Assembly: GCA_009778415.1 (NCBI GenBank)
Contig: WRJV01000334.1
Location: 1 to 19,103 of the forward strand
From: Clostridiales bacterium
GTDB taxonomy: Bacteria; Bacillota; Clostridia; Peptostreptococcales; Anaerovoracaceae
Direction of reading: 5' to 3'
DNA: 19,103 nt
Shown here: positions 12,503 through 19,103 of the stretch, one piece after another
Layout of the letters: each line of letters begins with the position of its first letter
Numbering within the stretch: position 1 is the stretch's first letter
Program-made: the position numbers and the translations under genes
The notes under the pieces: generated by a model
The model's input: the letters and a program-made list of their open reading frames with translations, nothing else
Databases searched by the model: none
Told to the model about the DNA's origin: nothing

Positions 12503-13990
12503 ATGACAATCGGGAAAGCCCTCCCGCTTTTGTTTGCCGTAGCGGCAACCATAATAATAGCGTTGGCAGCTTTTTTATTAATCTCGCCCCAGGAAGACGA
12601 CTCAGGCCTTTTCAAGGTTTACTGCAACAAAAAGTTCTCTGGCCTTTACTGGTATATGGATAAAAACACGCCTTGGCTGCCAGCCTCCGTCCTTGACCAG
12701 TTCCCGGAAAACCCGGGTGTCACAATCGACGCGGCGAATCTGCGGCTGAACATCGACATGGGCACCCAAAACATAGCAATGGCAGACGAGGTAGTGACCG
12801 ACTTCGTAAAAACCCATGCAGGGACGGTTTACATACCCCTCCAAAAGATCGAGGACACTATATTCGTCCCTTTGAACACAGTGTACCAGTTCTTCCGCCT
12901 GAGCTACAGCTTTTCCGGCAATTCGATATATCTGACCAGCGAATACAAAGCCTCTGGCAAAGATGCCCCTCCAGATTTTAGCGCCCCCAAAAAAACAAAA
13001 TGGGAGCAGGGCAGCTTGCGGATCAACTTGGCATGGCAGTACGTCAACAAGGCCACTCCCGAAGCCCCGCCCAAATACGACGGGCTTGACATTATCTCGC
13101 CCACTTGGTTCCACCTCATAACCGGCGGCGGCGGCAGCGTTGAAAACAACGGCGACAAGGGGTATGCGGACCTGTGCCACGAGAGGGGCTACTTGGTCTG
13201 GGCGACGATAACCAACAGCATGACAGTCAAGGGCTCGACCAAGTTCACCACCGAGGTTTTCAGCTCTCCTGAGCTTCTGAACAAATCCGTAGCCCAGTTC
13301 TTGTTCTATTCCTGCCTGTACGATGCCGACGGCATAAACATCGACTACGAGGACGTGGAAGACGACGACGCTGCCGGACTGGTCGATTTTACCAGGGCGC
13401 TCAGGGGGCTCGCAGAGCGCCAAGGGCTCAACCTTTCGATAGACACGCTGATACCAAAGCCTTGGACTATTGAGTACGACAGGGAAAACCTGGCCAAATA
13501 CGTAGATTACATCGCAGTCATGACATATGACGAGCACTGGTCCACCAGCCCGAAGCCCGGCTCAATATCGTCCCTACCTTGGGCCGAGCAAGCCGTCCAG
13601 GACACTTTGAGCGAAGGTGTCCCTGCGAGCCAGATTCTGCTCGGCGTCCCTCTCTACACCAGAGTGTGGACAATCAACCAGCGCGGCAAGATAGCGTCAA
13701 ACAAGGCGGCAGGAATGGCTTTCGTCAGGAATTTGCTCGAAAGCGAGGGCTTAGAACCGGAATACCTGCCATATGAACAGCAAAACTACGTGGAATACGA
13801 CGACGAAGGCAATACGGCGAAAATCTGGATAGAGGACGCCGTTTCAATAAAGAACAGGGTCGGACTTGCAGAAAAATACGGCCTTGCCGGAACAGCCTGC
13901 TGGCAGTTCTCGCAGGCCGCAGATGACATCTGGCCCCTGTTTGCCCAAAACAATGAACAAGAGCCTGAGCAAGAGCCTGAGCAATTATGA
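12503..13990 (+). CDS. GH18 glycoside hydrolase with copper-amine-oxidase-like N-terminal domain
   Basis: A 495-residue surface hydrolase. Residues 5-28 form a membrane anchor or uncleaved signal. About 45-150 resembles the small copper-amine-oxidase N-terminal-like domain common in clostridial exported proteins (a beta-rich binding module). About 168-480 is a GH18 barrel: the active motif DGINIDYE (276-283) carries catalytic Glu283, and AVMTYDEHW (338-346) is the later conserved strand. The Asn at the third motif position is typical of the spore-germination YaaH/SleL-like branch, which cuts N-acetylglucosamine linkages in peptidoglycan. The tail ends in EQEPEQEPEQL, encoded by two perfect 12-base repeats. 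ATG 12503 follows GGAGG by five bases; the in-frame TTG 12491 overlaps that site. Its stop overlaps the coaB stop by six bases. Confidence 0.88.
   Translation: MTIGKALPLLFAVAATIIIALAAFLLISPQEDDSGLFKVYCNKKFSGLYWYMDKNTPWLPASVLDQFPENPGVTIDAANLRLNIDMGTQNIAMADEVVTDFVKTHAGTVYIPLQKIEDTIFVPLNTVYQFFRLSYSFSGNSIYLTSEYKASGKDAPPDFSAPKKTKWEQGSLRINLAWQYVNKATPEAPPKYDGLDIISPTWFHLITGGGGSVENNGDKGYADLCHERGYLVWATITNSMTVKGSTKFTTEVFSSPELLNKSVAQFLFYSCLYDADGINIDYEDVEDDDAAGLVDFTRALRGLAERQGLNLSIDTLIPKPWTIEYDRENLAKYVDYIAVMTYDEHWSTSPKPGSISSLPWAEQAVQDTLSEGVPASQILLGVPLYTRVWTINQRGKIASNKAAGMAFVRNLLESEGLEPEYLPYEQQNYVEYDDEGNTAKIWIEDAVSIKNRVGLAEKYGLAGTACWQFSQAADDIWPLFAQNNEQEPEQEPEQL
13961..13984 (+). repeat. 12-bp tandem repeat at the end of the GH18 gene
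   Basis: GAGCCTGAGCAA occurs twice in a row without mismatch (13961-13972 and 13973-13984), giving the C-terminal EPEQ repeat. The unit is in frame, so copy number could vary. Confidence 0.85.
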
Positions 13991-14743
13991 GAGCTCTCCG
14001 TCGACAAACCTGAATATATCTTCTGGCGAGCCAAGCGTGCTGCCGGTGAAGCCGTTCCTCGCCACAAGGTAGCGCTCGGGCTTTCCTGCCCGAAGGTCGG
14101 CGAGGTCGTTGGCAAGGATAAAGTCCATGTCGTTGCGCTCGCAGAGGTGCGCAGCTACGTCAAACAGTTCTTCCTTCGGCACGTTTTCCAGCAGCTTGCA
14201 CCCTATCAACAGGCTGCCTTGGTACCATTCCCTGAGCCGCGCAATTATTTTTGGCGTAAGCCCGAGCTTAACTGTGAGATTCTTTTGGTAGCTGCTTATC
14301 TTTGAGCTGTCGTCCAGCTTGCAGCTCGGATCCTCCAAAACCGCCAAAATGTCGGCAGCTGATTTCATCCCCGGAAGCTTTGCGAACAGCTCCTGCGCCA
14401 TGTCCTCCAGTAGAAACGAGAAATCCGCCAAGTAGTCCCCCACTGCGGAAGCGTGTATTACCGCGTCTGCGCGGCTCTCTTCCCTGCTGAGGGCTTCAAG
14501 CGCCCGGAGCATATCTTCCGTGGTTTCGATCCAAGTTATTTTCAGGTTTCTGTTGCCTTCGTTTGCATCTTCGAGCCTGTCCGCGTTGACGGAATTGTTC
14601 AGCACGAGGCGAACGGCATAGCCTGCCCGCAGGAAGCATTCACCCAGCGCCACTGAGAGCCTGCCTGTGGACATGTTAGTGATTTTCATGACTTCGTCTA
14701 TGGGTTCGTTTGTCGGCCCGCCGGTAATAATTATTTTTTTCAT
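13985..14743 (-). CDS. coaB: Phosphopantothenate-cysteine ligase (stand-alone CoaB)
   Basis: A 252-residue cytosolic ligase that joins 4'-phosphopantothenate and cysteine using a nucleotide triphosphate, the second step after pantothenate in coenzyme A synthesis. It matches the stand-alone CoaB of streptococci and clostridia, not the fused CoaBC: GGPTNEPIDEV (8-18) and ITNMSTGRL (21-29) in the nucleotide-binding N-terminus, ASAVGDY (98-104), the SKISS loop (147-151) with Lys148, LIGCKLLENVPKEELF (179-194) and ANDL (211-214). A charged helical stretch between 105 and 145 is less conserved. No coaC is in the window. GAGG lies about eight bases before ATG 14743. It is the last gene of its operon, 15 bases after the Smr-domain gene. 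Its stop codon overlaps that of the convergent GH18 gene. Confidence 0.92.
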   Translation of the reverse strand: MKKIIITGGPTNEPIDEVMKITNMSTGRLSVALGECFLRAGYAVRLVLNNSVNADRLEDANEGNRNLKITWIETTEDMLRALEALSREESRADAVIHASAVGDYLADFSFLLEDMAQELFAKLPGMKSAADILAVLEDPSCKLDDSSKISSYQKNLTVKLGLTPKIIARLREWYQGSLLIGCKLLENVPKEELFDVAAHLCERNDMDFILANDLADLRAGKPERYLVARNGFTGSTLGSPEDIFRFVDGELS

Positions 14744-14758
14744 ATCCTTTACCTCGCT

Positions 14759-15106
14759 TTACTTCAACAAAACGACTGTGACGCCCCTGTTGCCGTCGAT
14801 GTAAGGGCTGTAGTCCTTCAGCTGGGAGCAGCTCTCTGTAAATTCGCGCTTCCTGGAAAACCACTCTTCACCGCCCGCGTAGCTTCGGATAATCCCGCTC
14901 AGCGAGCGCTCCCCCAGCTTCGCCTTGACGGCTGCCTTGATCGCCCCTCCGGTGCCGGAAGATCCATACCCGTGGACCAAGACCAGTGCCCGGTACCCCA
15001 CGCGCTTCGCAGTGGACAGTTCATTGACCAGATTGCGGAGTGCCACCTCCACCGTCGGGTTGCCCCGTTCCAAGTTGATTTCTTTTACCTTAACTCCCTT
15101 TTCCAT
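14759..15106 (-). CDS. Small Smr-domain protein
   Basis: A 115-residue protein that is almost entirely one Smr domain, the fold found at the C-terminus of MutS2. The helix-strand pattern PTVEVALRNLVNEL followed by ALVLVHGYGSSGTGG (40-54) carries the HGxG signature. The usual first LDLHG motif is degenerate (INLERG, 10-15), so it may be a binding protein more than a nuclease. Smr domains bind or nick branched DNA or RNA and have been linked to ribosome rescue. I use ATG 15106, which follows AGGAG by nine bases; the 36 upstream bases of the open frame are inside the PPTase gene. It overlaps that gene by 22 bases and precedes coaB by 15. Confidence 0.8.
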   Translation of the reverse strand: MEKGVKVKEINLERGNPTVEVALRNLVNELSTAKRVGYRALVLVHGYGSSGTGGAIKAAVKAKLGERSLSGIIRSYAGGEEWFSRKREFTESCSQLKDYSPYIDGNRGVTVVLLK

Positions 15107-15636
15107 ACACTGTCGCTCCTGCTGCCGCAGCAATAGGCGCATTTTACCCCTTCTGCCAGTTCAAATGGCTTGACAAAGCACACCTGGCCCTTGTATTCAA
15201 CCAATTCGGCTAGCTTACCGCCTTTCACCACTGAAAAGGAGGAAATCGCTGGAAGCCCCTCGCCGATGTATTTGATGCATGCTTCTTTGCGCACCCATAC
15301 GTCAAAAAAACCGCCAGCCCCGTTTTCATTCACGAACCTGGCTTCCTCGCCGGCAAAAAACCTTTCTGCCAATTTCCCGTAATTCGCGCTTTTCATCTCT
15401 TGGACGTCGATCCCCACGTTTGACTCCGATACCATGCAGCACCAAAGCCCGCCGGTGTGGCTTACCGAAAAATGAAGCGGGAGCCCTTCAAGGTACGGCT
15501 TGCCGTGCTTGGTCCTTGCAAACGGCGGCAAGCGCATGCCTAGGCCCCAGCATTCTTCTGCATGCATCCCAACCGCTCTTCTCGCCAGTTCTTCGCCTCT
15601 GCCCCTGTGCTCTCCATTGAAAGTGTAGATTGTCAA
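15085..15636 (-). CDS. Sfp-type 4'-phosphopantetheinyl transferase
   Basis: A 183-residue cytosolic enzyme that moves the 4'-phosphopantetheine arm of coenzyme A onto a serine of acyl- or peptidyl-carrier proteins. The family blocks are clear: GKPYLEGLPLHFSVSHTGG (45-63), VGIDVQEM (74-81, metal ligand Asp77) and the WVRKEACIKYIGEG stretch (114-127, Lys117, Glu118, Lys122). It is shorter than Bacillus Sfp (about 224), as many clostridial members are. The start codon is TTG 15636, directly after the TAG of yerC, so translation is probably coupled. The next ATG would remove 23 residues before the first conserved block. No carrier protein or synthase is encoded here; whether it serves fatty-acid ACP or a specialised pathway is unknown. 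Confidence 0.88.
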   Translation of the reverse strand: MTIYTFNGEHRGRGEELARRAVGMHAEECWGLGMRLPPFARTKHGKPYLEGLPLHFSVSHTGGLWCCMVSESNVGIDVQEMKSANYGKLAERFFAGEEARFVNENGAGGFFDVWVRKEACIKYIGEGLPAISSFSVVKGGKLAELVEYKGQVCFVKPFELAEGVKCAYCCGSRSDSVWKRELR

Positions 15637-15930
15637 CTACTGCTTCATCCTCGCCAAAATCCTCTGGTAGCCCTCTGCCCCGTAGATGAGGCATTTGTTG
15701 ATCCTGCTAATCGTTGCAGTGCTGGCACCAGTTTTGTTTTCGATGTAACTGTACGTCTTCTTTTCTGAAAGCAGCTTTGCGACCTCCAGCCTCTGTGCTA
15801 TAGCGTGGATTTCGTTTATCGTGCAAATGTCCTCAAAAAACCGGTAGCAGTCTTCCTCGTCCTCCAAAAGCAACACCGCCTTGAATAGCTCATCGATGTC
15901 TTTTCGCTTAAACCTTGATTCGTAAGCCAT
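15637..15930 (-). CDS. yerC: YerC/TrpR-family transcriptional regulator
   Basis: A 97-residue DNA-binding protein of the YerC/YecD branch of the Trp repressor superfamily, common in Bacillota. The helical body (9-55, with IDELFKAVLLLEDEEDCYRF and EIHAIAQRLEVAKLL) is followed by a helix-turn-helix (about 59-82, YSYIENKTGASTATISRINKCL). There is no obvious ligand pocket to name. ATG 15930 has GGAGG seven bases before it; the ten-codon upward extension of the frame has none. It is the first gene behind the strong promoter at 15972-16000 and is joined stop-to-start to the PPTase gene. It may regulate itself or other genes; the sequence does not tell. Confidence 0.9.
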   Translation of the reverse strand: MAYESRFKRKDIDELFKAVLLLEDEEDCYRFFEDICTINEIHAIAQRLEVAKLLSEKKTYSYIENKTGASTATISRINKCLIYGAEGYQRILARMKQ

Positions 15931-15971
15931 GCCGTACCCTCCTTTCCGATACTTTAACACATTACAGTATA

Positions 15972-16000
15972 ATTATAGCATCGAAACAAGACCGCGTCAA
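15972..16000 (-). promoter_or_regulatory. Near-consensus promoter of the yerC-PPTase-Smr-coaB operon
   Basis: On the minus strand TTGACG (16000-15995), a 17-base spacer and a perfect TATAAT (15977-15972), with TGC before the -10 (extended form). Transcription would begin near 15965, 35 bases before ATG 15930. It is the strongest promoter seen in the window and starts four bases after the S41 stop. Confidence 0.8.
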
Positions 16001-16003
16001 CCA

Positions 16004-17191
16004 CTATTCACTCAGCAGCTCAAGGGCTTTTTCCAGCTGGTAGTCCTCGGTGTCCCCCGGCTTGAGCTCGACGGCATAGTCAGGTTCAACCCCTATCTCG
16101 TGGATGACGTCGCCGTTTGGGGAAAGGTACTGGCTCGTGGTGAGCTTGATTGCGTCGCCGGAGCCGTCGCTTAGGGGCATCACCGTCTGCACCACTCCTT
16201 TGCCGAACGTCTTTGCACCGACCAGCGCGCCCCCTTTGTTGTCCTTTACTGCGGCAGCCAGTATTTCAGAAGTGCTGGCTGTCCATTCGTCCACCAGCAG
16301 CACGTACGGTATGCTTGTCGCGCTTCTGCCTGAATTTGTCGGAACCCTTTCGCCGGTATTGTCCACAAGGTACACTATGGTACACTCCGGAAGCAGCAGG
16401 TCTGCAATTTTCGTTCCAGCAGAGAGTACGCCCCCCCCGTTGTTGCGAAGGTCTATGACCATGCCTTTTACGCCTTTCAATTCGAGGTTGCGGAGTTCGC
16501 TTTGAAACTCGTCCCCCGTTTTGTCCTCAAATGTCGATATTCTGACATACGCTATGTCGCCATCAAGCATCTCGGTTGTAAGCGAATGCTTCACAATGTT
16601 CGCCCTTGTAATCGTGAATTCCTCAACGTCGCCACTCCTTGAAATGGTCAGCTTGACTTTTGTCCCGGGCTTTCCGCGCATGTGCGCACCTGCCTCGTCC
16701 ATTTCGGCAGCGGTGTAAGGGATGTCGTCGACCATGAGAATCACGTCCCCCGGCATCAGCCCGGCGCTCTGGGCAGGGCTGTCGTCCATCGTGCTTACTA
16801 TGACGAGGTTGCTCTGTTCATTGTATGAAAAGGTGATCCCTATCCCTTGGAACTCGCTCGACATGGAAAGCTCAAGCGCACTGTACTCGTCAGCGGTCAG
16901 ATAGTACGAGTAAATGTCGTCAAGGCCGTAAAACAGCCCCTTGTACGTGCCCACCTCCAAAGATTTTGGGTCAGTCGCCTTGTAAAAATTGCCTTCTACG
17001 AATTGCGTCAGCTGTTCAAGCTTGTCGTATTTCTTGCTCATCTGCTCAAGCTCGTTATAGTAGCTTTGCTTGATGCTGACATAACCGCTCACGTTAAGTG
17101 CCTTGTACTCGTTTATGGCTTCCGCTGTGCCGGCGCCGACAATCAGCGCTGCGGCAATTATCAGGATAAGGCTACCTTTTCTAATCGTCAT
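16004..17191 (-). CDS. S41-family C-terminal processing protease (CtpA/CtpB type)
   Basis: A 395-residue exported serine protease. Residues 8-26 form a signal or anchor helix. About 30-105 is the helical dimerisation region, about 110-200 a PDZ domain that recognises substrate C-termini (EFQGIGITFSYN to RSGDVEEFTI), and about 210-370 the S41 catalytic core. The catalytic Ser306 is in DEWTASTSEI and Lys331 in FGKGVVQ. Length fits clostridial and Bacillus CtpB, some of which act in sporulation signalling; the role here is inference. I chose ATG 17191, with GAGGAG about ten bases before it; ATG 17200 is almost on the binding site. It overlaps the end of recJ by 11 bases, which suggests co-translation. 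There is no terminator between it and the yerC promoter. Confidence 0.92.
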   Translation of the reverse strand: MTIRKGSLILIIAAALIVGAGTAEAINEYKALNVSGYVSIKQSYYNELEQMSKKYDKLEQLTQFVEGNFYKATDPKSLEVGTYKGLFYGLDDIYSYYLTADEYSALELSMSSEFQGIGITFSYNEQSNLVIVSTMDDSPAQSAGLMPGDVILMVDDIPYTAAEMDEAGAHMRGKPGTKVKLTISRSGDVEEFTITRANIVKHSLTTEMLDGDIAYVRISTFEDKTGDEFQSELRNLELKGVKGMVIDLRNNGGGVLSAGTKIADLLLPECTIVYLVDNTGERVPTNSGRSATSIPYVLLVDEWTASTSEILAAAVKDNKGGALVGAKTFGKGVVQTVMPLSDGSGDAIKLTTSQYLSPNGDVIHEIGVEPDYAVELKPGDTEDYQLEKALELLSE

Positions 17192-18845
17192 AATCCTCAT
17201 TCTCCTCAAAAAAAATCTTCTCTACCAGTAACTGCACTCTTTTGCTTCCATTCCAAACCTGCGCTTCAACGGTCCCGATGATCTGGGCAGGCTTGCCGCA
17301 ATGGGCTGCCTCCCAGTAATCTTCTGCTTTGTTGAACAAGACGCACTGCAAGGTGCCGCCGTCCGGGGCACGGCCACGGAACCTCATGTGCCTCCCGTCC
17401 TCCCCCATGGCCGCAGCGTTTTCTATGTTGACGCCGTCTATGTAAAACAATGGTTTCCTGTTTTGGTTTCCAAAGGGAGCAAGGCACTCAACCAGCTCGC
17501 CGAGCTCAAAAGTCACGCTCTTTCCCGGCAGCTCAAGGTCGTAGCTGTTTTCTTCGTCAAACAAGCCGGGGGCGTCCTCGTGGATTTCATCCATTTTCTC
17601 CTCGATCCCGCGCTTTAGCGCACTTATGTCCCTGCGCTTCATCAGGAAACCGCATGCCCCCGCATGTCCGCCGAACCGTTCAAACAAGCCGTCAAAGTTT
17701 TTGAGCAATTCATAAAGGTTGACCTTCTCGATGCTCCTGCCTGTGCCCTTGCACATATCGCCTGAAGTTGTCACGATTACAGCCGGCCTGTTGTACTTAT
17801 CCTTGATTTTGCCCGCAACTATGCCAGCCGTCCCCTCATGGGCGCCGTCGGGGCAAATCAGCAGGAACTTTTTATCGGCCATACTCTCGTCAACTATCTT
17901 TACGCATTGCCTGAAAGTGTCCTCTTGCACTTTTTTGCGGCCTTGGTTGCTTTCAACCAGCCTCGCTGTGTTTTCTGCCACTACCGCATCGTCCTCAGAA
18001 ATGAGCAATTCGGCCGCAAAGCCCGCGCTTTCCATCCTACCTGCTGAATTCAGGTGCGGCACTATCACATAAGCGACGTTTTCCGAAGTGATGCTGCCGG
18101 CTTTGAGGCCTGTAGCCTCAGCGAGGCTCTTCAAGCCTTTTCTCTTGAGCCGGTTCAGCTCTTTCAGCCCGTATTTTGCCAGAGTCCTGTTCTCGTCGAT
18201 AAGAGGGACCACGTCCCCGATCGTTCCGATCGCCACTAAGTCGAGGACGTCTGTCAGCACTTGCCTCGGCAGGTTTGCCCTTCGCTGTATCGCCTGCGCC
18301 AGTTTGAAAGCGACCCCCACGCCAGCCAGCTGCTTGAAAGGGTAGGCGCATCCTGGCTGCTTGGGGTTGATGACAATGCAGCCTGACGCTGCGCCTGTGA
18401 TGTTGTGGTGGTCCGTCACGACCATTTCAAGTCCAAGCTCCTTGGCGCGCTCGACCTCCGCAAGCGAGGTGCTGCCGCAGTCTACGGTTACTATCAGGTC
18501 CGCGCCTCTTTCTTTGATGCTGTCTATGGCAGCCATGTTTAAGCCATAGCCCTCGTCAAACCTGTCGGGTACGTAATACTCAAGGTTTTCGGTCAGATGG
18601 GACAACACTTGGATCAAAAGGCTCACAGCAGTTATCCCGTCGGCGTCGTAGTCCCCGTAAACGCATATTTTTTTCTTTAAGGACGCGACCGACAATATTA
18701 AATCCACTCCCGCCTCCATGTTGAGGAGAAGGAATGGATCGTATGTTTTCTGTGGTTTTTCAGACAAAAACTCGGCTATTTCGTCATCGCCAACAATGCC
18801 GCGCTTTTTTAGCAGCTCTGATATTATCGGGTTTACGACGTTCAT
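17181..18845 (-). CDS. recJ: Single-stranded-DNA-specific exonuclease RecJ
   Basis: A 554-residue cytosolic 5'-3' exonuclease for single-stranded DNA, used in RecFOR recombination and mismatch and base-excision repair. DHH-family metal motifs are all present: DYDADG (65-70), VDCG (121-124) and DHH (145-147), then PHLNSAGRM (263-271), a DGAHEGTAGIVAG segment (333-345) and FGGHAGACG (391-399) of the DHHA1 domain, and a C-terminal OB-like domain (about 455-545). Length is near E. coli RecJ (577); it lacks the long C-terminal extension of Bacillus RecJ. ATG 18845 overlaps the M23 stop as TAATG, so it is translated by re-initiation; the in-frame GTG 18860 is less likely. Confidence 0.95.
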   Translation of the reverse strand: MNVVNPIISELLKKRGIVGDDEIAEFLSEKPQKTYDPFLLLNMEAGVDLILSVASLKKKICVYGDYDADGITAVSLLIQVLSHLTENLEYYVPDRFDEGYGLNMAAIDSIKERGADLIVTVDCGSTSLAEVERAKELGLEMVVTDHHNITGAASGCIVINPKQPGCAYPFKQLAGVGVAFKLAQAIQRRANLPRQVLTDVLDLVAIGTIGDVVPLIDENRTLAKYGLKELNRLKRKGLKSLAEATGLKAGSITSENVAYVIVPHLNSAGRMESAGFAAELLISEDDAVVAENTARLVESNQGRKKVQEDTFRQCVKIVDESMADKKFLLICPDGAHEGTAGIVAGKIKDKYNRPAVIVTTSGDMCKGTGRSIEKVNLYELLKNFDGLFERFGGHAGACGFLMKRRDISALKRGIEEKMDEIHEDAPGLFDEENSYDLELPGKSVTFELGELVECLAPFGNQNRKPLFYIDGVNIENAAAMGEDGRHMRFRGRAPDGGTLQCVLFNKAEDYWEAAHCGKPAQIIGTVEAQVWNGSKRVQLLVEKIFFEENEDYDD

Positions 18846-19103
18846 TAAGGTTTTACCCACCCTGTAGGGTCTTTGTACTCCCCGTTGACGCGGACTTCAA
18901 AATGCACGTGCGGCCCCGTTGACATACCGGTCGATCCTGATTTTGCAATCGGCTGCCCCATAGTGACTACGTCCCCCGTGCTGACAAGAAGGCTGCTGTT
19001 GTGGGCGTACAGCGTCACAATACCCCCGCCGTGGTCAATCATGACCATGTACCCGTAGCTGTCGTTCCAGCCTGCTTTCATGACGCTGCCGGCGTTTGCG
19101 GCG
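18845..19103 (-). CDS. M23-family metallopeptidase, C-terminal part (cut by window edge)
   Basis: The last 85 residues of a peptidoglycan endopeptidase or LytM-fold factor; the gene continues beyond position 19103. The visible part is the C-terminal half of the M23 beta-fold: AGSV-KAGWNDSYGYMVMIDHGGG, TLYAHNSSLLV, VTMGQPIAKSGSTGMSTG and the metal motif HVHFEVRVNG. The first HxxxD ligand would lie outside the window, so activity cannot be judged. Its TAA stop overlaps the recJ ATG (TAATG). The chain M23, recJ, S41 forms one overlapping run on the minus strand. Confidence 0.9.
   Translation of the reverse strand, partial: AANAGSVMKAGWNDSYGYMVMIDHGGGIVTLYAHNSSLLVSTGDVVTMGQPIAKSGSTGMSTGPHVHFEVRVNGEYKDPTGWVKP

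Noticed and set aside
12602..13537. A 311-residue minus-strand open frame inside the GH18 gene
   Set aside because: Antisense to a clear GH18 gene with catalytic motif, with no start signal and no recognisable domain.
15107..15142. Longer N-terminus for the Smr-domain protein
   Set aside because: The extra twelve codons lie in the PPTase gene and lack a ribosome binding site; ATG 15106 has AGGAG at nine bases.

Overview
The window reads as a chromosomal segment of a low- to mid-GC Gram-positive anaerobe, most likely a Bacillota of the Clostridia type. The support is strong AAGGAGG-type ribosome binding sites, lipoteichoic-acid-synthase-like sulfatases, a YerC/TrpR-type regulator, a stand-alone (streptococcal/clostridial type) CoaB, an AlgI-type MBOAT paired with a DHHW protein, and a GH18 enzyme with a copper-amine-oxidase-like N-terminal domain. 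Base composition looks GC-rich (by eye somewhat above 50 %) in most genes. It is clearly more AT-rich in the first 760 bases and in the toxin-antitoxin segment near 9.0-9.7 kb.

Layout. (1) 1-764 has no convincing gene. (2) 798-2375, plus strand: an M29 aminopeptidase and a small two-helix membrane protein, each with a recognisable promoter and followed by a hairpin region. (3) 8969-2505, minus strand: a tight operon of two LtaS-like proteins (overlapping by 26 nt), a calcineurin-like phosphoesterase and phosphopentomutase DeoB. (4) 9157-9733, plus strand: a Phd/YefM antitoxin with a RelE/ParE toxin, divergent from the LtaS operon. (5) 12396-9734, minus strand: MBOAT O-acyltransferase followed by its DHHW (AlgJ/AlgX-like) partner. 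(6) 12503-13990, plus strand: a membrane-anchored GH18 hydrolase. (7) 19103-13985, minus strand: a long chain of tightly packed genes, M23 peptidase (cut by the window edge), recJ, S41/CtpA protease, yerC, Sfp-type phosphopantetheinyl transferase, Smr-domain protein, coaB.

How the genes work together. The central 4.4-14 kb is dominated by cell-envelope functions: polyglycerol-phosphate synthesis (two LtaS-like enzymes), O-acylation of an exported polymer (MBOAT plus DHHW), and glycan hydrolysis (GH18). M23 and S41 peptidases lie further on. In the last operon CoaB makes a precursor of 4'-phosphopantetheine and the PPTase installs that group on carrier proteins.

The most unusual observation is at the C-termini of the two LtaS-like proteins. 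The larger one appears to carry a complete but catalytically degenerate GDPD-type (glycerophosphodiester phosphodiesterase) barrel. The smaller one keeps only about the second half of such a barrel. This is a motif-level and secondary-structure-order inference from reading the protein and needs a structure-based search to confirm.
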